Assembly: GCA_018646825.1 (NCBI GenBank)
Contig: JABGUA010000094.1
Coordinates: 1-6,672, forward strand
Origin: Piscirickettsiaceae bacterium
GTDB lineage: Bacteria > Pseudomonadota > Gammaproteobacteria > Nitrosococcales > Methylophagaceae
DNA length: 6,672 bases
Direction of reading: 5' to 3'
The translations under genes and the position numbers were made by a program. Under the pieces are notes generated by a model, which saw only the letters and a list, made by a program, of their open reading frames with translations, was not told where the DNA came from and did not search any database. Below are positions 1 through 6,548 of this stretch, in pieces (within the stretch, counting starts at the first letter, position 1; each line of letters begins with the position of its first letter).

Positions 1-1646
1 ACATTACCAGCCTTAAAATGGCTCATGACCTGTTCTTTTTCAGCTGATTTCATCCGGCCATGAATTAACGCTATTCGTAAATCAGGTAATGCAGCTTGTA
101 ACTCTGTCACCGCCTCTTCTGCAGCCTGACACTGTAAATGTTCAGACTCCTCAACCAAAGTGCACACCCAATACACTTGTCGCTTTTCCTGACAAGCCAA
201 ATGTACCCGTTCAATAATGTCATTACGCCGAGTTTCTGGTATCACGACAGTTGTAACCGGTGTCCTACCCGGTGGTAGTTCATCGATCACCGACACATTT
301 AAATCCGCATAGGCCGTCATTGCCAATGTCCGAGGAATGGGTGTTGCTGTCATCACCAGCTGATGCGGAAATATACCGGCCTTCCTACCTTTATCCCGTA
401 ACGCTAAGCGCTGGTGCACACCAAAACGATGCTGTTCATCAATCACTACCAACCCTAATCGGTCAAATACCACTTCATCCTGAAACAAAGCATGCGTGCC
501 AATAACAACTTGGATAGTGCCATCCGCTAAGTCCGCTAACACGGCTTTTCTCTCAGACACTTTTTGCTTACCAACACACCAGCCTACATGAATTCCTAAC
601 GGGTTTAACCAGCTCGAAAAGGTCTTAAAGTGTTGTTCGGCTAATAATTCAGTTGGCGCCATCATGACCGCCTGATAACCAGCAGTAACAGCCTCTATAA
701 TAGCTAATGCCGCAACAACCGTCTTACCTGAACCCACATCACCTTGTACCAACCTTTGCATCGGTACTGCGGCGTTAATATCACTCAAAATTGTCTGAAA
801 TACGCTGTTTTGAGCACCTGTTAAGGAAAAAGGTAATGCAGATAATAATGCCTGTCTTTGTTCCCCATTTGACCTCAAACTAGGGGCCTGATGTTGTTGC
901 ATTTGCAGTCGGACTTTACGTAATGTCAAATGCTGAGCCAGAAGTTCTTCATAGGCTAAACGTCGTTGTGCAGGATGACGTCGATCTAGTAGTAGCTGTA
1001 CATTCACATCGAGGGCCGGCTCGTGAACAAAACGCAGTGCTTCAACTAAAGAAGTATCAGCAACAGCATGGCAGCGTGCTTGTCGTGGCAATAATTCAGG
1101 CAATAACGCAGTATCATTCAAACACGCTAAAGCCTGCTTTATTAACTTGCGAAAACTCAGTTGATGTAGCCCTTCCGTTGTTGGATAAATTGGCGTTAAA
1201 TCCGCCTCAACAGGCACAACAGTATCAGCAGGAATAATTTGATATTCAGGATGGACCATCTCGAGTGAGGATGGACCATTACGAATCTCGCCAAAACAGC
1301 GTACTCGCACACCTTCGGTTAGCTGCTGCTGCTGTGTCTTAGAAAAATGAAAAAATCGTAATACCAGCGACCCAGAACCATCATCGATGTAACACAATAA
1401 TGAACGGCGACGGCCGAACTTAACCTGGCTTAATCTAACCGTCCCTTCGATAAGCGCTTCTTGTTGCGACTTGAGGCTCCCCAACGGCAAGAGCCGGGTC
1501 CGATCTTGATAACGTAATGGTAGATGAAATAGTAAATCTTGTATCTGCACAATACCGAGCTTTTGTAAGCGTTCGGCAACCTTGTTACCGACCCCTTTTA
1601 AATCGGTAACCGGTCCAAATAGTACATTCCCTTCATTGACCGCCAA
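1..1646 (-). CDS. recG: ATP-dependent DNA helicase RecG, 3' end cut by window edge
   Basis: RecG is a cytoplasmic superfamily 2 translocase that remodels stalled forks, Holliday junctions and R-loops. The window holds 548 codons of a family of about 690, so roughly 140 C-terminal residues (second half of the helicase core, including the arginine-finger motif) lie beyond position 1. Visible N-terminal wedge/OB region: GVG at residues 18-20, HLPLRYQDRT at 41-50, MVHPEY further on. Helicase motifs: Walker A GDVGSGKT at 302-309, MAPTELLAEQH at about 329-339, DEQH box 403-406, TATPIPRT from 433, HGRM at 529-532. No internal stop or frameshift was seen. The only in-frame start between the upstream TGA and the conserved GVG motif is TTG at 1644-1646. 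Its Shine-Dalgarno is weak (TAAG about nine bases upstream), so expression may depend on coupling to ridA, whose stop is 20 bp upstream. Identity is certain; the start is likely. Confidence 0.96.
   Translation of the reverse strand, partial: MAVNEGNVLFGPVTDLKGVGNKVAERLQKLGIVQIQDLLFHLPLRYQDRTRLLPLGSLKSQQEALIEGTVRLSQVKFGRRRSLLCYIDDGSGSLVLRFFHFSKTQQQQLTEGVRVRCFGEIRNGPSSLEMVHPEYQIIPADTVVPVEADLTPIYPTTEGLHQLSFRKLIKQALACLNDTALLPELLPRQARCHAVADTSLVEALRFVHEPALDVNVQLLLDRRHPAQRRLAYEELLAQHLTLRKVRLQMQQHQAPSLRSNGEQRQALLSALPFSLTGAQNSVFQTILSDINAAVPMQRLVQGDVGSGKTVVAALAIIEAVTAGYQAVMMAPTELLAEQHFKTFSSWLNPLGIHVGWCVGKQKVSERKAVLADLADGTIQVVIGTHALFQDEVVFDRLGLVVIDEQHRFGVHQRLALRDKGRKAGIFPHQLVMTATPIPRTLAMTAYADLNVSVIDELPPGRTPVTTVVIPETRRNDIIERVHLACQEKRQVYWVCTLVEESEHLQCQAAEEAVTELQAALPDLRIALIHGRMKSAEKEQVMSHFKAGN
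1248..1279. repeat. 12-bp direct repeat inside recG
   Basis: AGGATGGACCAT occurs at 1248-1259 and again at 1268-1279, period 20. Because 20 is not a multiple of three, the copies are read in different frames: one encodes the conserved MVHP of RecG, the other the variable NGPSS loop just before it. RecG length is unchanged here relative to E. coli, so this may be chance or a small templated substitution. Confidence 0.6.
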
Positions 1647-1666
1647 TGATGACGTCTTACAACGTG

Positions 1667-2053
1667 TTACGCATCAATATGCATCACACCATCCATCTCT
1701 ACCGGTACATCTTTAGGTAAAGATGCCACGCCAATGGCCGCACGCGCTGGGTAAGGCTGAGTGAAATATTCAGCCATAATCTCATTCACTGTCGCAAAAT
1801 AGCTCAAATCTGTTAAGAAAATATTCAGCTTAACAATATCTTGCAATTGTCCACCAGCGGCTTCTGCAACAGCCGATAAGTTATCGAATACACGACGTAC
1901 TTGCACAGAAAAATCTCCATCAACCACCTCCATCGTTTCGGGTACTAGTGGAATCTGACCTGATAGATACACAACATCACCCAGTTTAACGGCTTGTGAA
2001 TAAGTGCCAATTGCTTGCGGTGCTTTATCTGTGTGAATGATCTCACGTGCCAT
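1667..2053 (-). CDS. ridA: RidA family enamine/imine deaminase
   Basis: Complete 128-residue protein of the RidA/YjgF/YER057c/UK114 family, the usual length. RidA proteins form cytoplasmic trimers that hydrolyse reactive enamines and imines, such as 2-aminoacrylate released by PLP-dependent serine/threonine dehydratases. Visible family marks: APQAIGTYSQ at 11-20 (Tyr18 near the active site), SGQIP at 31-35, the ATVN segment at 87-90, and YPARAAIGVASLPK at 101-114. Arg104 corresponds to the substrate-carboxylate-binding arginine (Arg105 in E. coli) and Glu119 to the E. coli Glu120 position, which argues for an active deaminase of the RidA subgroup. Compared with E. coli RidA the segment before YPAR is shorter, and the C-terminus ends in a DGVMHIDA stretch. 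The ATG has a good GGAGA ribosome binding site. It lies 24 bp after spoT and 20 bp before recG, so it is probably co-transcribed with them. The exact cellular substrate cannot be read from sequence. Confidence 0.93.
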   Translation of the reverse strand: MAREIIHTDKAPQAIGTYSQAVKLGDVVYLSGQIPLVPETMEVVDGDFSVQVRRVFDNLSAVAEAAGGQLQDIVKLNIFLTDLSYFATVNEIMAEYFTQPYPARAAIGVASLPKDVPVEMDGVMHIDA

Positions 2054-2062
2054 CTTATCTAT

Positions 2063-2067
2063 TCTCC
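2063..2067 (-). promoter_or_regulatory. ribosome binding site of ridA
   Basis: GGAGA on the coding strand, nine bases before the ridA ATG, in the 24 bp spoT-ridA gap. It is a clear Shine-Dalgarno match and supports the chosen start. Confidence 0.7.
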
Positions 2068-2077
2068 AAAAAGTTAA

Positions 2078-4243
2078 CTACTGCCTTAGTCGCGTAATAC
2101 GCTCAACCATCTCAATCCGTCTCAAACGACGAATTACATTGGCTAAATGTTTTCTATCTAATACTCCGATCGTCAAACGCAGATCGCTATATTCGCTATC
2201 TCGCTCATCAACAATCACGTTTTCAATATTCGAATTATTCTCAGACACTGCCGATGCAATCGTTGCTAACACGCCACGTTGGTTCTTGACATGGACTAAT
2301 ATCTCAACTGAAAACTCTCGTTTAATATCTGGGGCCCAGACGACATCTAGCCATTTATCACTTTGTCCACGCAGGTTCAACGTTGTTTTGCAATTATCTT
2401 GGTGTACAACAATGCCCCGGCCAGCACTAATAAAACCATGAATGAGATCACCAGGAATCGGGTGACAACAACGAGCAAAACTCACCACCATACCTTCCGT
2501 TCCAGCTATCATTAAAGGTTGCTGAGTCATTTTATTCGCATCGTCATCAGCATGAATCAATTTTTGAGCCACAAGCAACACCGAACGATCACCTAAACCA
2601 ATTTCTTCGAGTAATTGCTCGAACGTCTCGGCTTCAAATTTCGCCACTACCTCTTCAATACGCTGCTCCGATAAGGCATCAATACTGCTCGAAAAAGCCT
2701 GTAAATTCTTCATTAACATATGCCGGCCAAGCAGAGCAGCTTCATCATTTCGTAACTGTTTCAAGTAATGGCGAATATTAGTCCGCGCCTTCGCCGTCGA
2801 AACAAAATTAAGCCATGAGGCATTAGGGTGTGAAGAACCCGTAGTAATAATTTCGACAGACTGGCCCGTCTCCAACTGAGTGCTCAGTGGTACTAGATGG
2901 CGTCCGACCTTTGCAGCAACACAATGATTACCCACATCAGTGTGTACAGCATAAGCAAAGTCGACAGCTGTTGCTCCCCGAGGCAATGTCATTATCTTGC
3001 CCGTTGGCGTGAAGACATAAATTTCTTCAGGGAATAAATCGATACGCAAGTTTTCTAAAAACTCAATAGAGTCGCCAGAATCCTTCTGCATTTCCAAAAG
3101 TCCATGTAGCCACTGTCTCGCAAGACGGTGTGCTAAATTGCCACTTTCATTTTTACCGGCTTTATAGAGCCAGTGCGCTGCGACACCCGCTTCTGCCATC
3201 TGATCCATATCGCGTGAACGGATTTGTACTTCAACTGGGACGCCATACGGCCCAAAAAGTACGGTATGAAGAGACTGATAGCCATTGGCTTTAGGGATTG
3301 CAATATAGTCTTTAAATTTGTTTTGTACGGGCTTATACAAATTATGGACAACACCTAACATCCGATAACAGGAATCGACATCATCAACAACAACCCGAAA
3401 AGCATACACATCCATCACTTCCGAAAATGATAATTTCTTACTCACCATTTTCTTATACAAACTGTAAAGGTTCTTCTCGCGGCCTTGAATATCCGCTGTT
3501 AAGCCTTCTTGCTCCATCCGGTGCTGGATCGAATCAGTAATCTGACCCACAATCTCTTTTCGGTTGCCTCGTGCTTTGCGCACAACATCTGCTAGTACCC
3601 GGTACCGCAAGGGATAGAGCACATGAAAACCCAAGTTTTCCAGTTCACACCGCATCACATTCATACCCAAACGCTGTGCAATTGGCGCATAAATATCAAG
3701 GGTTTCTTCAGCTATTCGTCTACGTTTTTCAGGACCCAAATGGCCCAAAGTCCGCATATTATGCAATCGATCTGCTAACTTTACGATAATAACGCGAATG
3801 TCTTCTGACATCGCCAACAACATCTTTCTTAAACTTTCCGCCTGTGCATGCTGCTTGGTTTCAAATGTCGCTTTTGCCAACTTACTGACACCATCAACAA
3901 GTAATGCCACTTCTTCGCTGAACTCTGTTGCCAAGGCTTCGCGGCTCACCTCAGTATCCTCAATCACATCATGGAGTAGTCCAGCCATAATACATTCATG
4001 ATCCATGTGCATCATTGCGAGCACATGCGCTACAGCTAAAGGATGAGTTATATAAGGTTCGCCAGAACGGCGTTTTTGTTCCTGGTGAGCTTCTTCTGCA
4101 AAGTGATAAGCCTTGCGAATATCATCGACTTGGCGACTTTCTAAATAATTGGTTGCAGCAAAACACAAATCATCAATTGTGAGTTTAGGCTCAGCATCAT
4201 GGATGAGCTCTAATTCAGAATCAACCGTCGGTTTTGCATTCAC
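2078..4243 (-). CDS. spoT: Bifunctional (p)ppGpp synthetase/hydrolase SpoT
   Basis: Complete long RelA/SpoT homologue of 721 residues (E. coli SpoT is about 700), which makes and breaks the alarmone (p)ppGpp. Domains in order: HD hydrolase with YITHP (His67), LLHDVIED (His91-Asp92, Glu95-Asp96) and KLADRLHNMRTL from 155; synthetase around 230-345 with GREKNLYSLYKKM, KFKDYIAIPKANGYQSLHT from 309 and VEVQIR; TGS at about 408-467 (IYVFTPTGKI...); helical linker; zinc-finger-like RCCHPIPGD at 591-599; C-terminal ACT at about 644-721. All HD residues of an active hydrolase are present, and the basic KFKD (usually RxKD) replaces the acidic ExDD of RelA, so this is the SpoT type. The start is GTG, four bases after the rpoZ stop, with only a weak GAG upstream, which suggests translational coupling to rpoZ. 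This start gives about 20 residues more than E. coli SpoT. A two-codon ATG-TTG-TGA overlaps both the rpoZ stop and the GTG. Confidence 0.97.
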   Translation of the reverse strand: MNAKPTVDSELELIHDAEPKLTIDDLCFAATNYLESRQVDDIRKAYHFAEEAHQEQKRRSGEPYITHPLAVAHVLAMMHMDHECIMAGLLHDVIEDTEVSREALATEFSEEVALLVDGVSKLAKATFETKQHAQAESLRKMLLAMSEDIRVIIVKLADRLHNMRTLGHLGPEKRRRIAEETLDIYAPIAQRLGMNVMRCELENLGFHVLYPLRYRVLADVVRKARGNRKEIVGQITDSIQHRMEQEGLTADIQGREKNLYSLYKKMVSKKLSFSEVMDVYAFRVVVDDVDSCYRMLGVVHNLYKPVQNKFKDYIAIPKANGYQSLHTVLFGPYGVPVEVQIRSRDMDQMAEAGVAAHWLYKAGKNESGNLAHRLARQWLHGLLEMQKDSGDSIEFLENLRIDLFPEEIYVFTPTGKIMTLPRGATAVDFAYAVHTDVGNHCVAAKVGRHLVPLSTQLETGQSVEIITTGSSHPNASWLNFVSTAKARTNIRHYLKQLRNDEAALLGRHMLMKNLQAFSSSIDALSEQRIEEVVAKFEAETFEQLLEEIGLGDRSVLLVAQKLIHADDDANKMTQQPLMIAGTEGMVVSFARCCHPIPGDLIHGFISAGRGIVVHQDNCKTTLNLRGQSDKWLDVVWAPDIKREFSVEILVHVKNQRGVLATIASAVSENNSNIENVIVDERDSEYSDLRLTIGVLDRKHLANVIRRLRRIEMVERITRLRQ

Positions 4244-4247
4244 AACA

Positions 4248-4508
4248 TTACTCTACAATAGGAATAAGCTGTTCACCTGTAAGCGCTACTTCAACAGGTT
4301 CTGGTTTAACCTTCTTCTCTAAAATACTAGCATCGATTAGACCTTCAGCAATTTCACGTAAGGCAATCACTGTATCCTTATCATTATCACGTTCAACCAA
4401 AGGATCAGCACCGTTCGATAATTCACGTGCACGTCGTGCAGCGATTAAAACCAGTTGAAAACGGTTATCAACATTTTCTAAACAATCTTCTACAGTAGTA
4501 CGAGCCAT
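4248..4508 (-). CDS. rpoZ: RNA polymerase omega subunit
   Basis: Complete 86-residue omega subunit (E. coli 91). It binds the C-terminal region of beta-prime, helps RNA polymerase assembly and in E. coli forms part of ppGpp binding site 1. The N-terminal two thirds is strongly conserved: MARTTVEDCLENVDNRFQLV, then AARRARELSNGADPLV, then NDKDTVIALREIAEGLI. The tail after about residue 66 is divergent and acidic, as is normal for the family. The ATG is preceded by a strong GGGGAAG at 4513-4519. It lies 48 bp after gmk and 4 bp before spoT, the classical gmk-rpoZ-spoT order, which places a ppGpp target beside the ppGpp enzyme. Confidence 0.97.
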   Translation of the reverse strand: MARTTVEDCLENVDNRFQLVLIAARRARELSNGADPLVERDNDKDTVIALREIAEGLIDASILEKKVKPEPVEVALTGEQLIPIVE

Positions 4509-4512
4509 TATG

Positions 4513-4519
4513 CTTCCCC
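4513..4519 (-). promoter_or_regulatory. ribosome binding site of rpoZ
   Basis: GGGGAAG on the coding strand, four bases before the rpoZ ATG (the GGGGA core is six bases away). It is the strongest purine-rich site of the cluster. The rest of the 48 bp gmk-rpoZ gap shows no convincing promoter or hairpin. Confidence 0.6.
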
Positions 4520-4556
4520 GAAATCAAAACCAACTAGTGTACGAAAAATAGCCTAC

Positions 4557-5168
4557 TTAAGCTAGCAATGTCTTTAATAGTGGCGCCTGCAGCTCTTTCT
4601 GGATCGCCATTGAATGTCGTCTTGCGGAAATAATCGCAACTAACTGCGACAATGCCACATCAAAATTATCATTTACAATCAAATAATCAAACTCAATATA
4701 ATGCGAAATTTCATTTTCAGCATCGCGCATTCGTCGCGCAATCACAGCGTCATCATCTTGGCCCCGACCACGAAGTCTCTGCTCTAATGCCAATTTCGAA
4801 GGCGGTAATATAAAGACACTCGTACTATCAGGATAATTCCGACGCACTTGTTCAGCGCCTTGCCAATCGATTTCAAGAATGACATCAATACCAGCCTTTA
4901 ACTGATCAAACACGGCATCCGAAGACGTGCCGTAAGAATGATCAAACACCGTTGCGGACTCTAAAAAAGCCCCTTCACCCTGCATAGCTGAAAATTGTTC
5001 TTGTTTGACAAAGAAATAATCTTTGCCCTCTCTCTCTCCATCCCGCGCTTGGCGTGTCGTGTGAGAGACTGATAAAGCAATATCTGCTTGACCCGCAACT
5101 AGTGCATTAACAAGACTCGTTTTCCCAGCACCAGAGGGTGCTGCAACAATAAAAAGGCTGCCTGACAT
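4557..5168 (-). CDS. gmk: Guanylate kinase
   Basis: Complete 203-residue guanylate kinase (E. coli 207), a cytoplasmic enzyme that converts GMP and ATP to GDP and ADP and is essential for GTP and dGTP supply. Motifs: P-loop APSGAGKTS at 10-18; SVSHTTRQAR from 33 with the GMP-contacting Arg39; GKDYFFV at 48-54; FLESATVF then YGTS at 79-82 (Glu70 and Tyr79 bind GMP); LEIDWQGAEQVR from 98; ILPPS at 120-124; the arginine-rich lid RLRGRGQD at 131-138; DYLIVNDNFD at 161-170. All catalytic elements are intact. The ATG start fits the family N-terminus, with a GGA nine bases upstream. An ATG a little further upstream is followed at once by TAA and is not used. This is the first gene of the cluster and sits 91 bp downstream of the adhesin stop. 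Confidence 0.97.
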   Translation of the reverse strand: MSGSLFIVAAPSGAGKTSLVNALVAGQADIALSVSHTTRQARDGEREGKDYFFVKQEQFSAMQGEGAFLESATVFDHSYGTSSDAVFDQLKAGIDVILEIDWQGAEQVRRNYPDSTSVFILPPSKLALEQRLRGRGQDDDAVIARRMRDAENEISHYIEFDYLIVNDNFDVALSQLVAIISARRHSMAIQKELQAPLLKTLLA

Positions 5169-5229
5169 GAATTACATTCCAAAACTAACAAGTATGATTA
5201 CCCTGTAGGATACAGCTAAAAAGCACTCA

Positions 5230-5257
5230 CTTAAACTTCAACCAAACCCTTTTTCAA
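5230..5257 (-). promoter_or_regulatory. candidate sigma70-type promoter for the gmk operon
   Basis: Within the 91 bp gap between the adhesin stop and gmk, the coding strand reads TTGAAA (5252-5257, five of six to the -35 consensus), a 16-base spacer, then TTTAAG (5230-5235, four of six to -10). This would start transcription about 55 bases before the gmk ATG. It is a prediction from weak matches. No rho-independent terminator was found in the same gap, so readthrough from the adhesin gene is also possible. Confidence 0.3.
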
Positions 5258-5259
5258 AC

Positions 5260-6144
5260 CTAATCGACGAAAACATGTCCATTATCAATCAATTGATTCA
5301 ATGTAGTTTGAGCCGCAATACTATTAAACACAGAAACATCAACCAACTCTAACTCTTGGACAACATTACCCGAAGTATCTCTAATATTGATCTGTAGGTG
5401 CTCTGAACCTGTATTACCCACAGCCAATCCGTCGATTTGGTTTGAGACGTTACTATCTTGCAACAAATCAGACAGGTCTAATGTATCACCCTCTGATGCA
5501 TTAAAAGACGTCACAACATCATGCCCTGTGCCAGTAGCGGGTATATCGGCAGGCGTCCAAACAAATGCATCACTATTAATAACAGCTGATGGCTCCGTTA
5601 CATTGATAACAACCTGAGCTGCCGTGCTAACATTAGTATCACTATCTGTCACAGAATAAGTATAGTTCGCGGCAGGAGCATCACCTAAATCGTCATAAAC
5701 AATGCTAGCAATAAAATAATCACTTGCATCTGAATTATCTCCAGGATTCTCAGTTTCTACTGCTGTAAAAACCAGTTGATCAAAAATAATATCTCCTAAA
5801 GAAAAGGTCACGCTACTACCATTATTACCACCTACGGAAGTCAAATCGACATTGCCATTAGTGGGTGAAAAATCTGCTGTCGCCGAAGAGCCTCCCGTAA
5901 AAGTCCACTGCCCGATTTCAATATTATTTAAAAAAGCGGTAACAACACCTATTTCGCCACCGGCTTCACTCGCAAATAAATGCGTTGTACTGATTTCAGC
6001 ATTAATCGAATCTTTAGGAAAGTCCATCGTGATGGACTCAGACTGGCCATTGGCATATTCCAACTGTTTAATTCTATCCGTCGTGGTATCAATACCCAGC
6101 CCATCTGTCACAAAAGTCTGAACAGTGGTATTTGCCCCTGCCAA
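5260..6144 (-). CDS. C-terminal part of large type I-secreted adhesin-like protein (VCA0849-type target domain)
   Basis: This is the last segment of a large extracellular protein, not a free-standing gene. The nominal start is an internal TTG, and this frame is open only back to 6156. Residues counted from that TTG: 1-150 form a beta-rich domain I cannot assign by name (FASEAGGEIGVV at 58-69, IEIGQWTFTG at 75-84, FDQLVFTA at 121-128, SDYFIASIVY at 141-150). Residues 155-185 are the end of an Ig/cadherin-like repeat (YTYSVTDSDTNVSTAAQVVI). Residues about 189-294 match the VCA0849 subclass of type I secretion C-terminal target domains: DAFVWTPADI, HDVVTSFNASEGDTLDLSDLL from 208, and the end LNQLIDNGHVFVD. 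The protein is acidic and cysteine-free, as typical of exported RTX/VCBS-type adhesins. No classical RTX nonapeptide repeats occur in the visible part. No exporter gene is in the window. Confidence 0.85.
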   Translation of the reverse strand: MAGANTTVQTFVTDGLGIDTTTDRIKQLEYANGQSESITMDFPKDSINAEISTTHLFASEAGGEIGVVTAFLNNIEIGQWTFTGGSSATADFSPTNGNVDLTSVGGNNGSSVTFSLGDIIFDQLVFTAVETENPGDNSDASDYFIASIVYDDLGDAPAANYTYSVTDSDTNVSTAAQVVINVTEPSAVINSDAFVWTPADIPATGTGHDVVTSFNASEGDTLDLSDLLQDSNVSNQIDGLAVGNTGSEHLQINIRDTSGNVVQELELVDVSVFNSIAAQTTLNQLIDNGHVFVD

Positions 6145-6548
6145 GTCTCGCCCCCTTCACCACTTGCCGCACTAGTCCCAGCATTATTCAAGAAAGAAAC
6201 AGCGTGGTTATCACCAGCACTTGTCACAGCCGATACCTGAGCTTGAGTCGCAGCCCAATAAACATTATCAGATGTTGAAAAAGTTACTGTACCAATATTA
6301 GATGCATCTATTTTTGTATAACTTGAGCCATCAAAAACAGATAAATCAACATAATCAGGTAACGATTCAATTTGAAAAACTAAATCACTTTCGCTCGTCT
6401 CAGCATCAAAGCCCCCCAGATCAGCTGGATCAATAACCCCATTTTCTGGAATAGATAAATCACCATCCAAACCACCACCAACGTCGAAGGATTTAAAGTA
6501 AACAGGATCAGCAACAGGGAAACCACTGGGTAAAACATCGCTCACCAA
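6108..6548 (-). CDS. Middle fragment of the same adhesin, in a second reading frame
   Basis: A 146-codon open frame from an internal TTG (6546-6548) to a TGA at 6108. The open frame actually extends upstream to a TAA just before the C tract, reading PPPIADAVTTRSNLVSDVL before settling into repeat-type sequence. The middle looks like a cadherin/Ig-like adhesin repeat: ETSESDLVFQIESLPDYVDL and FDGSSYTKI, a pattern of the type 'tytitslP..G.L', then TFSTSDNVYW. It is acidic, with many Ser, Thr, Asp and Gly. The last residues after SGEGG are probably out-of-frame noise. Adding one G in the run at 6151-6155, or in the four-G run at 6135-6138, joins this frame to the downstream segment without a stop. 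It is best read as part of one broken or mis-sequenced gene, and has no signal or ribosome binding site of its own. Confidence 0.6.
   Translation of the reverse strand: MVSDVLPSGFPVADPVYFKSFDVGGGLDGDLSIPENGVIDPADLGGFDAETSESDLVFQIESLPDYVDLSVFDGSSYTKIDASNIGTVTFSTSDNVYWAATQAQVSAVTSAGDNHAVSFLNNAGTSAASGEGGETWQGQIPLFRLL

Noticed and set aside
2037..2441. Plus-strand open frame of 134 codons opposite spoT
   Set aside because: It lies antisense to the conserved ACT/zinc-finger end of spoT, is low-complexity (Ser/Arg/Leu), and has no recognisable domain. It is a shadow of the real gene, as are the other plus-strand frames in the window.
4509..4556. Separate promoter between gmk and rpoZ
   Set aside because: Only a TTGGTT-like element is visible, without a paired -10 at proper spacing. 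The 48 bp gap is better explained as an operon spacer.
5028..5037. CT dinucleotide run (five units) in gmk as a slippage site
   Set aside because: The reading frame is intact and it encodes the ordinary GEREGK segment of guanylate kinase. It is too short to expect contingency behaviour.
5195..5230. Possible terminator or operator upstream of gmk (GCTTTTTAGC hairpin; TATCCTACAGGGTA imperfect inverted repeat)
   Set aside because: Stems are only three to five pairs, with mismatches, and there is no T-run after a stable hairpin.
6108..6156. Programmed ribosomal frameshift joining the adhesin fragments
   Set aside because: No slippery heptamer with a stimulatory structure is apparent, and two separate shifts of the same sign would be needed. 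An indel error, tract variation or gene decay is simpler.
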